This document shows positions 1-6,174 of a stretch of DNA of 8,609 nucleotides, one piece after another; positions within the stretch are counted from its first letter, which is position 1, and each line of letters begins with the position of its first letter. Under the pieces are notes generated by a model, which saw only the letters and a program-made list of their open reading frames with translations, made no database searches and was not told the origin of the DNA. Location: the NCBI GenBank assembly GCA_025937035.1, contig JAICSG010000131.1:1-8609 (forward strand), read 5' to 3'. The translations under genes were made by a program, and so were the position numbers. The stretch is from Thermoanaerobaculia bacterium (GTDB lineage Bacteria > Acidobacteriota > Thermoanaerobaculia > Multivoradales > UBA5704).

Positions 1-347
1 AGGCTGTCCGGCGTGGTGCGCGAGCCGTGGAGATAGATCAGCAGGGGCCACTTGGCGCCCGCGGGGGCGGCGGCCCCTTGCGCCTGCGGCGGCAGGTTGA
101 GGCAGGCATAGCGGCGGATCCCGTCCTGCTCGAACGAGAGGCGCTTCCCCTGCTTACAGACCGGCGGCACCGTGACCGGCGGATTCGCCGTCTGGAGCGC
201 CGGCGCCCCGTCGGTCGTGGAGCAGGTCGGCGTGGCGCCGCTCGTCTTGGAGCTGGTCTTGGAAGCGATGGTGCTCCAGGACGGTATGGCGCACAGGAGC
301 AGTAACCCGGACAACCCGCAGATCACCCCACGGCTCTTCCTCATCAT
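1..347 (-). CDS. Secreted alpha/beta-hydrolase-like protein, N-terminal part (runs off left edge)
   Basis: This is the first 115 codons of a gene read leftwards and cut by the window edge. It starts with two adjacent ATG codons. An AAGGAG site at 355-360 lies 7 bases before the first ATG, which decides the start. Residues 1-28 look like a Sec signal peptide: MMRKSR, then a hydrophobic core at about 8-21. A Ser/Thr/Pro-rich linker follows (about 25-62). Near residues 102-109 the sequence reads LLIYLHGS, which resembles the strand followed by the oxyanion-loop His-Gly found at the start of many alpha/beta-hydrolase folds, as in secreted esterases and PHB-depolymerase-like enzymes. The nucleophile and the other catalytic residues are beyond the window, so neither the substrate nor the enzyme class can be fixed. 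The gene lies 54 bases downstream of the phospholipase D-like gene on the same strand and may be co-transcribed with it. Export is fairly sure, the fold is likely, and the function is unknown. Confidence 0.72.
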   Translation of the reverse strand, partial: MMRKSRGVICGLSGLLLLCAIPSWSTIASKTSSKTSGATPTCSTTDGAPALQTANPPVTVPPVCKQGKRLSFEQDGIRRYACLNLPPQAQGAAAPAGAKWPLLIYLHGSRTTPDS

Positions 348-401
348 GATTTCTCTCCTTTGAATGCGGGAGGAAGATACCACGGGGCGCCCGGGCGGGG
401 C

Positions 402-1667
402 TCAATACAACGGCTGGAAAAACACCGACACCATCTCGGCCAGGCGCTGCTCGACGCCACGCTTCTTCCAGTTTCGGAAGGTGATCTCGCGGCAGTGCTT
501 CTCGTCGTCCGCGAAGGTCGCCTCCATCTCCGCCGCGAAGCCGCGGTCGTAGAAGGCGATGCTGTCCTCCTCGTTGGCGCGCAGGGAGCGGCCGTCGAAG
601 TTGATCGATCCGACCGTGCTGAAGAGCCCGTCGATCACGGCGTTCTTCTGATGCATCATCGTGCGGTTGTATTCGAGGATGTGGACCCCTGCCTGGAGGA
701 GCTCGCCGTAGTGCCAGCGCGAGGCCATGCGCACCAGCGGCATGTCGATGTGCCGGCCCGGGACCATGATCCTCACGTCGACCCCCCGCCTGGCCGCCTG
801 GATCAGCGCCTCGCGGATCCGCGCGTCGGGCACGAAATAGGCGTTCTGGATATGGATCGATTTTTCGGCCGACTGGATCGCCACGATGTAGAAGATCTCG
901 GCCTGCGAGGACGAGTCGCCGCGCGACACCTTGATCCCCTGCGCCTCGACGTCGCCCGTGCGCTCGAGGCGGGGGTAGAACTTGTCGCCGGCCAGGATCT
1001 CGCCGGTGGTATAGGTCCAGTCCTGGCTGAAGATCGCCTGCATCTGCGCCGAGACGGGCCCGGTGACCCTGACCATCGTGTCCCGCCACTCCTTGGGATT
1101 GCGGGCGTCGCCCAGCCAGTTGTCGGCGATGCAGAAGCCGCCGGTGAAGCTGATGGCGCCGTCGACCACCAGGATCTTGCGGTGCGTCCGCCAGCCGATG
1201 TTGTAGAGGCTCCAGAGCCCGATCGGATGGAACACGTAGACCTTGGCGCCCGCCTGCCGCATGCGGTCCAGGATAGGTCCGGAGTGGCTGCTGCCCGTGC
1301 CGTCCACCAGCACGCGCACCTCGACACCCCGCCGCGCGGCCTCGATCAGCGGCTGGGCGAACATCTCGCCGGCCTTGTCGTTCTTGAAGATGTAGGACTC
1401 CAGGTTGACCGTGGCCTTGGCCTGGCGGATGGCCTCCGCCATCGAGCCGATGATCGCGTCGCCGTTGTTCAGGATCTGGGCGGTGTTCCCTCCCACCATC
1501 GTATTGCCGAAGGTGTCGAGGGAGCGCCGGAAGGCGGGGTCCTTCACCGCGAAGGGGTGGTCGAATTGATAGACCGTCCGCTTGAGCGCGATCAGGGTGC
1601 ACCCCTGGGAGAGGAGCGCCACGGCCAGGCCGAGGGCGAGAAGAGGACCGTGCCCCTTGAGGTTCAT
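402..1667 (-). CDS. Phospholipase D / cardiolipin synthase-like lipoprotein
   Basis: The 421-residue protein has two PLD domains. The first catalytic HxKxxxxD motif is HRKILVVD (H162, K164, D169), followed by the GG expected in cardiolipin synthases. The second is HQKNAVID (H339, K341, D346), followed by GSINFDGRS. In this family the two motifs form one active site that works through a phospho-histidine intermediate on phospholipids. The overall pattern is closest to bacterial cardiolipin synthases of the ClsB type. Unlike classical ClsA it lacks an N-terminal membrane hairpin. Residues 1-23 instead form a lipoprotein signal ending in LSQGC (Cys23), so the mature protein should be lipid-anchored outside the inner membrane. 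The ATG at 1667 has GGAGG 9 bases upstream (1677-1681). An in-frame ATG at 1697 would add ten residues before the signal and is less likely. Enzyme superfamily is sure; cardiolipin synthase versus phospholipase or another phosphodiesterase is inference. Confidence 0.9.
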   Translation of the reverse strand: MNLKGHGPLLALGLAVALLSQGCTLIALKRTVYQFDHPFAVKDPAFRRSLDTFGNTMVGGNTAQILNNGDAIIGSMAEAIRQAKATVNLESYIFKNDKAGEMFAQPLIEAARRGVEVRVLVDGTGSSHSGPILDRMRQAGAKVYVFHPIGLWSLYNIGWRTHRKILVVDGAISFTGGFCIADNWLGDARNPKEWRDTMVRVTGPVSAQMQAIFSQDWTYTTGEILAGDKFYPRLERTGDVEAQGIKVSRGDSSSQAEIFYIVAIQSAEKSIHIQNAYFVPDARIREALIQAARRGVDVRIMVPGRHIDMPLVRMASRWHYGELLQAGVHILEYNRTMMHQKNAVIDGLFSTVGSINFDGRSLRANEEDSIAFYDRGFAAEMEATFADDEKHCREITFRNWKKRGVEQRLAEMVSVFFQPLY

Positions 1668-1859
1668 GATCGATCGCCTCCGCGATCCTGCGTCCATGGC
1701 CGATCCTTCCTCTCTGGAAGAGGTTTCCCCTCACCATCCTGACATCTGGCGGCGAGCGCATGCAGGGAACGTGCCGGAGCCTCGCCGCTGGCATCATCCT
1801 TGCTCTTCCCCGCCGCCGTCGTACGGAACGCAGCACTACCATTCGAGGAGGAGCGAGCC
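1668..1859. promoter_or_regulatory. Divergent intergenic region between the PLD-like and DUF481 genes
   Basis: These 192 bases separate two divergent starts and must hold both promoters unless the genes are read from farther away. The ribosome-binding sites sit at its two ends: GGAGG (minus strand, 1677-1681) and AGGAGG (plus strand, 1846-1851). A small imperfect dyad, CTTCC-TCTCT-GGAAG, lies at 1706-1720. No convincing sigma-70 pair was found; TTGCTC at 1800-1805 has only a weak -10 partner. No small gene is supported here. Confidence 0.3.
1846..1851 (+). promoter_or_regulatory. Ribosome binding site selecting a TTG start
   Basis: AGGAGG lies 8 bases before the TTG at 1860. It places the DUF481 protein start at TTG rather than at the in-frame ATG at 1800. 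The ATG would put 20 non-signal-like residues ahead of a good signal peptide. Confidence 0.8.
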
Positions 1860-2720
1860 TTGAGGCGCACAAGCTTGAGGTTGTCCATTACGGCTCTGAT
1901 TCTGGGGTATCTCTGCGCGCGAGCCGAGGCGCAGGCCCCTCGCCCTGCCGCGCCTCCCACGCCGCCTTCGGCGGCTGGGGCGGAGAAACCCACCGGCGAC
2001 GCCCTCGCCCAAGAGGCGGAAGGGAAGCCGAAGGAGCCGGAGGACGAGAAGGACAAGAAGAAATACCATCCGCTCACCGGCCACGCCGGGGTGGGCTTCA
2101 ACTTCACCCAAGGGAACAGCGACACACGCCAATTCAACGTGTCGCTGGTCGTGAAGTACGACCCGCGGACGCAGGACGTCTGGAAGGCGGATGCCTTCTA
2201 CATTCTGAATTCCGAGAGCGGCGTCACCTCGGTCGACCGGACCTCGGCCCACCTGCGGGACGAGCACACGCTCGGCGGGCGCTGGTACGCCTTCGGCGAT
2301 GCCCAGTATTTGAAAGATCAGTTCAAGGAGATCGATTATCTGTTCTCTCCCACCGCGGGGGCCGGCGTGCGTCTCGTCAAGACGGCCGATCGCGAGCTCC
2401 TGGCCGAGATCGGGGCGGGCGGGGTCTTCGAGAAAGACGAGCCCGGGGTGCGGACGAGCAGCGGCGCCCTGAGGGCGGCCGAGAGCTGCGACTGGAAGCT
2501 CTCCGATTCGGCGAGCCTCACCGAGAGCGCCTTCGGCCTCTGGAAGACGTCGGATCTCGGCGACGCCTACTATCACCTGGACATCGGCGTCGGCGCGGCG
2601 ATCAACGATCACTTCGAGCTCAAGGTGGCCTTGATCGACGAGTACAAGCGCAAGCCGCCCGATCCCACGGTCAAGCGGAACGACGTGGCGGGGATCGTCT
2701 CGATCGGCTACAAGCTCTGA
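1860..2720 (+). CDS. DUF481-family outer-membrane beta-barrel protein (YdiY-like)
   Basis: The 286-residue exported protein starts at TTG. It has a signal peptide with MRR, a hydrophobic stretch at about 8-19, and a likely cleavage after AEA at 22-24. A Pro/Ala-rich segment (27-40) and a highly charged Lys/Glu/Asp linker (55-68) come before the barrel. The barrel begins near residue 72 with a strand carrying the TQGNSDT signature (83-89), which matches the TGNT-type first strand of DUF481 proteins such as Escherichia coli YdiY. Alternating aromatic/hydrophobic strands run to the end (ISIGYKL-like, here VSIGYKL). The family is predicted to sit in the outer membrane as a small barrel; its role is not settled, and YdiY is called salt-inducible. 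The last residue is Leu rather than the usual Phe of outer-membrane proteins. The gene converges on the transporter gene with only 6 bases between stops. Confidence 0.85.
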   Translation: MRRTSLRLSITALILGYLCARAEAQAPRPAAPPTPPSAAGAEKPTGDALAQEAEGKPKEPEDEKDKKKYHPLTGHAGVGFNFTQGNSDTRQFNVSLVVKYDPRTQDVWKADAFYILNSESGVTSVDRTSAHLRDEHTLGGRWYAFGDAQYLKDQFKEIDYLFSPTAGAGVRLVKTADRELLAEIGAGGVFEKDEPGVRTSSGALRAAESCDWKLSDSASLTESAFGLWKTSDLGDAYYHLDIGVGAAINDHFELKVALIDEYKRKPPDPTVKRNDVAGIVSIGYKL

Positions 2721-2726
2721 TCGCCC

Positions 2727-4496
2727 TCACCGCACCGGCCAGATCACCGGCACCAGCAGCAGGATCACCAGGATCACCAGCGCCGTCAGCGGCAGGCCGG
2801 CGAGGACGAAGTCGCGGAAGCGGTATTTGCCGGGACCGTAGACGATCAGGCAGGAGGGCTCGAACGGGGTGATGAAGGAGAGCGAGGCCGAGAGGGTCAC
2901 CAGGATCGCGAAGGCCCGCGGATCGAGCCCCAGGTGGCGCGCGGTGGTCAGCGCAACGGGCAGCACCACCAGGGCCGCCGCGGCGTTGGACATCGGCTGG
3001 GTCAGCAGCATGGTGAGGACCACGAAGGCGAGCATCACGGCGGCGGTGCCCAGGGGGGAGATCCAGGTCACGATCAGCCCCGCCAGCCAGGCCGCGGCGC
3101 CGGTCTTCTGCATCGCCAGGCCGAACGAGGTCATGCCGGCGATCAGGACCAGCAGCCGCCAATCGATCAGGTTGTAGGCCTCCTCCATCGTGATCAGACG
3201 GGTGGCGATCACCCCCAGGGCGGCCAGCAGGAAGGCGATCGGCAGCGGCAGCCAGCCGAGCGAGGAGGCGATCACGGCGATCAGGAACATCCCCACCGTG
3301 TAGAGCCCCTTGCGGCGCCGGGCCGGCTGGTGCTCGGTCTCCTGCAGGATGAAAAGGTCGGCACTATCGGACAGCAGCCGGAAGCACTCGGGCTTGCCCT
3401 GGAGGAGGAGCACGTCGCCGGCCCGCAGCCGCAGGGAGGCGAGGCGGGTCGCCAGCGGGTGGCCGTGGCGGTAGATGGCGATCACGGTGACGTCGAAGCG
3501 GCGGCGGAAGTCGAGCTCCTTGAGGGTGCGGCCGATCAGCGAGGAGGTGGGCAGGAGCAGGGCCTCGCCGATGGCCACGGTGTCCTCCTCCGCGTCCTTC
3601 TCGCCGAGGGTAAGGTCGGGGCGGATCTCGATGCCGGCCGTCTCCTTGACCTGGAGCAGCGCCTCGCGGCGGGCCTGGACGAGCAGGAGGTCCCCTTCCC
3701 GGAGGATCACGCCCGGCGCGGCGCCCATCCGGCGCTCCCCTCGCAGCACCGCCCGCACCTGCACCCCGAGATCGGCCAGCGGGGAGTCCCGAAGCGCCGC
3801 GCCCGCCAGCGGCGAGTCGGGGGTGACCACCACCTCCGAGAGGTACTCCCGCACGGAGTAGGCCTCCTCGGAGCCCGCGGCCGCGGTCTGCGGCAGCAGC
3901 CGGTGGCCGAGGAAGACCAGATAGAGGATGCCCGCCAGCGCCACCGCTCCGCCCACGGGCAGGAGCTCGAACATCGACAGGGGCGCCAGGCCCGCCGACT
4001 TCATGTAGCCGCTCGCGGCGACGTTGGTCGAGGTGCCGATCAGGGTGCAGGTGCCGCCCAGCATGGAGGCGTAGGCGAGGGGGATCAGCACCTTGCCCGG
4101 GCTGATCCGGCTGCGCCGGCAGACCCCCAGGACGGCCGGCATCAGCACCGCCGTGGTGGTGGTGTTGTTCATGAATGAGGAGACGAAGGTGGTCACCGGC
4201 AGCACGCAGAGCAGCACCTTGGTCCGGCTGCCGCCCGCGATGCGGTGGATCGCCTCGCCCAGATGGTCGACCACCCCGCCCTTCATCAGCGCTCCGGAGA
4301 GGACGAAGATCGCGGCCAGGATGATGATGATGTCGTTGGAGAACCCCGAGAAGGCCTCCTCGACGGTCAGCGTGCCCGAGAGGACCAGGACGCAGAGCAG
4401 CAGCAGGGTGGTCACGTCGACCGGGATCCGCTCGACCGAGAAGGCGGCCACCGCGGCGGCCAGGAGGAAGAGGACGAGGGCGATAGAGAGGGTCAC
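2727..4496 (-). CDS. SLC13/DASS-family permease with two TrkA-C (RCK-C) domains
   Basis: The 589-residue integral membrane protein has two hydrophobic halves (about 1-200 and 397-587). Between them are two soluble TrkA-C/RCK-C-like domains at about 213-288 and 302-384. Each half carries the re-entrant substrate/sodium-site motif of the divalent anion:sodium symporter superfamily: SFMNNTTTTAVLMP (107-120) with LIGTSTNV (152-159), and TQPMSNAAAALVVLP (499-513) followed by a SFITPFEP segment (540-547). The NNT and SNA triplets take the place of the SNT pair seen in dicarboxylate carriers. The architecture matches the RCK-containing branch that includes E. coli YfbS and algal SLT/SAC1-like sulfate transporters. 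The substrate, perhaps sulfate or another inorganic anion, is inference. The start is GTG without a recognisable Shine-Dalgarno site. An in-frame TAG lies about 45 bases upstream, and later starts would cut the first helix. Confidence 0.9.
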   Translation of the reverse strand: MTLSIALVLFLLAAAVAAFSVERIPVDVTTLLLLCVLVLSGTLTVEEAFSGFSNDIIIILAAIFVLSGALMKGGVVDHLGEAIHRIAGGSRTKVLLCVLPVTTFVSSFMNNTTTTAVLMPAVLGVCRRSRISPGKVLIPLAYASMLGGTCTLIGTSTNVAASGYMKSAGLAPLSMFELLPVGGAVALAGILYLVFLGHRLLPQTAAAGSEEAYSVREYLSEVVVTPDSPLAGAALRDSPLADLGVQVRAVLRGERRMGAAPGVILREGDLLLVQARREALLQVKETAGIEIRPDLTLGEKDAEEDTVAIGEALLLPTSSLIGRTLKELDFRRRFDVTVIAIYRHGHPLATRLASLRLRAGDVLLLQGKPECFRLLSDSADLFILQETEHQPARRRKGLYTVGMFLIAVIASSLGWLPLPIAFLLAALGVIATRLITMEEAYNLIDWRLLVLIAGMTSFGLAMQKTGAAAWLAGLIVTWISPLGTAAVMLAFVVLTMLLTQPMSNAAAALVVLPVALTTARHLGLDPRAFAILVTLSASLSFITPFEPSCLIVYGPGKYRFRDFVLAGLPLTALVILVILLLVPVIWPVR

Positions 4497-4519
4497 GATA
4501 AAAAAAGGTGTGCAGGGAC

Positions 4520-4536
4520 TCTGCCAGCGGGGCAGA
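4520..4536. repeat. Inverted repeat TCTGCC-N5-GGCAGA
   Basis: The repeat has perfect 6-base arms (4520-4525 and 4531-4536) around AGCGG. It lies 24 bases upstream of the transporter's GTG. It could be an operator dyad, or a small hairpin in the transporter leader. It may also be chance in GC-rich DNA. Confidence 0.35.
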
Positions 4537-4555
4537 TCCTAGCGCGGAAAAAAAA

Positions 4556-4568
4556 GTTGTTCCACAAC
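4556..4568. repeat. Inverted repeat GTTGT-TCC-ACAAC beside an A8 tract
   Basis: The repeat has perfect 5-base arms with a 3-base centre, flanked by eight A residues at 4548-4555. It overlaps the weak -35-like TTGTTC of the 4624 gene, so an operator is possible. Read on the minus strand it is a short hairpin followed by eight T residues, which resembles a weak terminator. Confidence 0.3.
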
Positions 4569-4623
4569 CGGGGGAGGCCTGTCTAACCCACTCGAACGCC
4601 TTTTGACCTTATAGGAGAATGCA

Positions 4624-6081
4624 ATGTTTTCGAGTTGCCGCCCCACAGTCCTCGCCGCCGCCCTCTCGCTCTCGCTGCTCGGCGCCGCCGCCGCGCGGGC
4701 GCAGACGGCCACCATCGATGGGACCCTCAGCAGCTTCGACGTCGTGAACGAGACCGGATTCGACGCCCACGGGTTCGAGATCCAGCTCGAAGGGGCGGCG
4801 CAGAACGACCTCTATTACACGGTGTCCGGCCAGCAGTACGGCCAGCCGACGCTGGTCCCCTATGCCACCGGCGTGAAGATCCGCTGGGAGAGCCCCTACG
4901 ACGCCGCCACCCACCAGTTCACCAAGACGACGCCGCAGCACACCCCGGGCGTCCCCTACAACTGGAACGACTGCTACCTGGCGGGCAGCACCTACAAGAC
5001 CGCCGGCTGCGAGGCCCTGGGCCAGTGGATGCGCCCGACGCCGGGCAAGACGATCACGGCGACCGGCCGCTGGCTGATCGAGGACCCGCAGAACCCGGGC
5101 ACGCTGATCCCCTTCGAGCCCAACGTCGCCATCCCGTTCCCCAGCTGGACGATCGGCGCCGCGACGGTCGTGGGCAGCGCGCCGGTGGTGGTCGCCGAGG
5201 TCGAGGCTCCGGAGCCGCCGGAGACCCCCGAGGTGTACGGCGACGCGCAGTGGGTCAAGATCTACAAAACCCAGCTCACCCGCGAGGTGACGCCGGACGA
5301 TCTGACCAGCGACAACCCCCTCGTGCCGCAGGACCCCTCGCAGCTCGAGGTCGCCTGGGACATCCTCCAGGCCTCGCCGCCGAGCAACGGCAACCAGAAG
5401 CGGAAGCAGAACCAGGGCAGCATCAACGCGGACACCCGGGCGATCATCCGCCGCTACGAGACCTACAAGTTCACGGGCTCCTATGACGTGCTCACCCACC
5501 AGGCGGTCTGCGCCGACGGCCTGTGCGCGGCCCCCTCGGCCGGCGAGCTCGGCGACTTCATCGCGGCCCAGAACTCGGCGGTGAACCTGCGGCCGGACTC
5601 CGCCATCGTGACCAAGACGGGCAGCGGCTCGGTCTCCGGGACCGGCGCCAAGATCAACTGCGGCAGCACCTGCTCGGCCTTCGCCCTCAACGGCACGGCG
5701 GTGACCCTGACGGCCAGCCCGGCGAGCGGCAGCGTCTTCACCGGCTGGACCGGCGCCTGCTCCGGCACCCAGGCCACCTGCAACATCACGGTGAACGGTC
5801 CGGTCGAGGTCGGCGCCGGGTTCCTGCCCCAATTCACCCTGTCGGTCGGCCGCTCCAACTCCGGGACGGTGGTCGGCTCGCCGGCCGGCAACGACCGCGC
5901 GATCAACTGCCCCGGCAACTGCTCGGCCAAGTTCACCCAGTTTACGACCGTCACCCTCACCGCCATCCCGCCCACCGGCAAGACCTTCCTGGGCTGGGGC
6001 GGCGCCTGCTCGGGCACGGCCCCGACCTGCTCGGTCTTCGTGACCCAGAGCTCCAGCGTCCAGGCCAACTTCAGCAAGTAG
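4624..6081 (+). CDS. Secreted protein with two C-terminal InlB-B/Flg_new-like beta-repeats; N-terminal region unrecognised
   Basis: The 485-residue protein begins with a Sec signal peptide, with a hydrophobic core at about 8-22 and likely cleavage after ARA (24-26). Residues 30-320 form a region I do not recognise. It opens with a segment reading FDVVNETGFDAHGFEI (38-53), has a Cys pair at 117/129, a Pro/Glu-rich stretch at 193-203 and a Lys/Arg/Gln stretch at 256-264, and a second Cys pair at 296/301. Residues 327-400 and 404-483 are two copies of a bacterial beta-repeat related to the divergent InlB B-repeat class, each with INCxxxC, VTLTA, a GW motif, GAC and a closing hydrophobic strand. 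Such repeats are common in exported surface or matrix proteins and are structural rather than catalytic. No anchor, transmembrane tail or LPXTG-type motif follows, so release or loose surface attachment is likely. ATG is preceded by AGGAG with 6-base spacing. A terminator follows. Function is unknown. Confidence 0.85.
   Translation: MFSSCRPTVLAAALSLSLLGAAAARAQTATIDGTLSSFDVVNETGFDAHGFEIQLEGAAQNDLYYTVSGQQYGQPTLVPYATGVKIRWESPYDAATHQFTKTTPQHTPGVPYNWNDCYLAGSTYKTAGCEALGQWMRPTPGKTITATGRWLIEDPQNPGTLIPFEPNVAIPFPSWTIGAATVVGSAPVVVAEVEAPEPPETPEVYGDAQWVKIYKTQLTREVTPDDLTSDNPLVPQDPSQLEVAWDILQASPPSNGNQKRKQNQGSINADTRAIIRRYETYKFTGSYDVLTHQAVCADGLCAAPSAGELGDFIAAQNSAVNLRPDSAIVTKTGSGSVSGTGAKINCGSTCSAFALNGTAVTLTASPASGSVFTGWTGACSGTQATCNITVNGPVEVGAGFLPQFTLSVGRSNSGTVVGSPAGNDRAINCPGNCSAKFTQFTTVTLTAIPPTGKTFLGWGGACSGTAPTCSVFVTQSSSVQANFSK
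5602..6072 (+). repeat. Two tandem protein beta-repeats with a conserved four-cysteine pattern
   Basis: This segment encodes repeat 1 (residues 327-400, Cys346, 350, 379, 386) and repeat 2 (residues 404-483, Cys429, 433, 462, 469). The cysteine spacing is identical in both copies: 4, then 7 between members of the pairs, and 29 between the pairs. This suggests two disulfides per repeat in the oxidising exterior. The copies differ clearly in amino acids, so this is an old duplication or a family-wide pattern. Confidence 0.8.
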
Positions 6082-6106
6082 CCCGGGCGATCCTGAGCCG
6101 AACCGG

Positions 6107-6144
6107 GGGGCGGGGCCGCGAGGCTCCGCCCCGCCTTGCTTTTT
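6107..6144 (+). terminator. Intrinsic terminator after the secreted repeat-protein gene
   Basis: GGCGGGGC (6109-6116) pairs perfectly with GCCCCGCC (6128-6135) around an 11-base loop, with two possible G-U pairs extending the stem at its base. TTGCTTTTT follows at once (6136-6144). It lies 25 bases after the stop at 6081, so it should end that transcript and isolate dedA from it. Confidence 0.8.
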
Positions 6145-6174
6145 CGGCCTGGGAGCCCTTAGTCTTCGCGGCGC

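Larger units (their letters stand above)
4497..4623. promoter_or_regulatory. Divergent intergenic region with two inverted repeats
   Basis: The 127 bases between the transporter start and the secreted-protein start are clearly more A/T-rich in places than the flanking genes, with runs of A at 4500-4506 and 4548-4555. Two short perfect inverted repeats lie within it (4520-4536 and 4556-4568). On the plus strand, TTGTTC at 4557-4562 and TCTAAC at 4582-4587 form a weak promoter-like pair with a long 19-base spacer. AGGAG at 4613-4617 is the ribosome site for the 4624 gene, 6 bases before ATG. No strong promoter match was seen for the transporter. Regulation of both genes from here is inference. 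Confidence 0.35.

Noticed and set aside
388..397. Ten-base palindrome CGCCCGGGCG between the PLD-like gene and the hydrolase
   Set aside because: It has no loop and no T-tract, and such palindromes are expected by chance in DNA this GC-rich.
360..1742. Plus-strand open frame of 460 codons
   Set aside because: It is antisense to the PLD-like gene with typical GC-shadow composition (Asp, His, Arg, Leu) and no recognisable motif or ribosome site.
154..1872. Minus-strand open frame of 572 codons overlapping the PLD-like gene and its neighbour
   Set aside because: It is a shifted-frame shadow. The PLD frame holds both catalytic motifs, a signal and a ribosome site, while this one is an Arg/Pro/Gly-rich translation with no domain.
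4548..4569. Minus-strand hairpin followed by eight T residues, resembling a terminator
   Set aside because: The stem has only five base pairs with a 3-base loop, and no gene upstream on that strand needs terminating. It is kept only as an inverted repeat.
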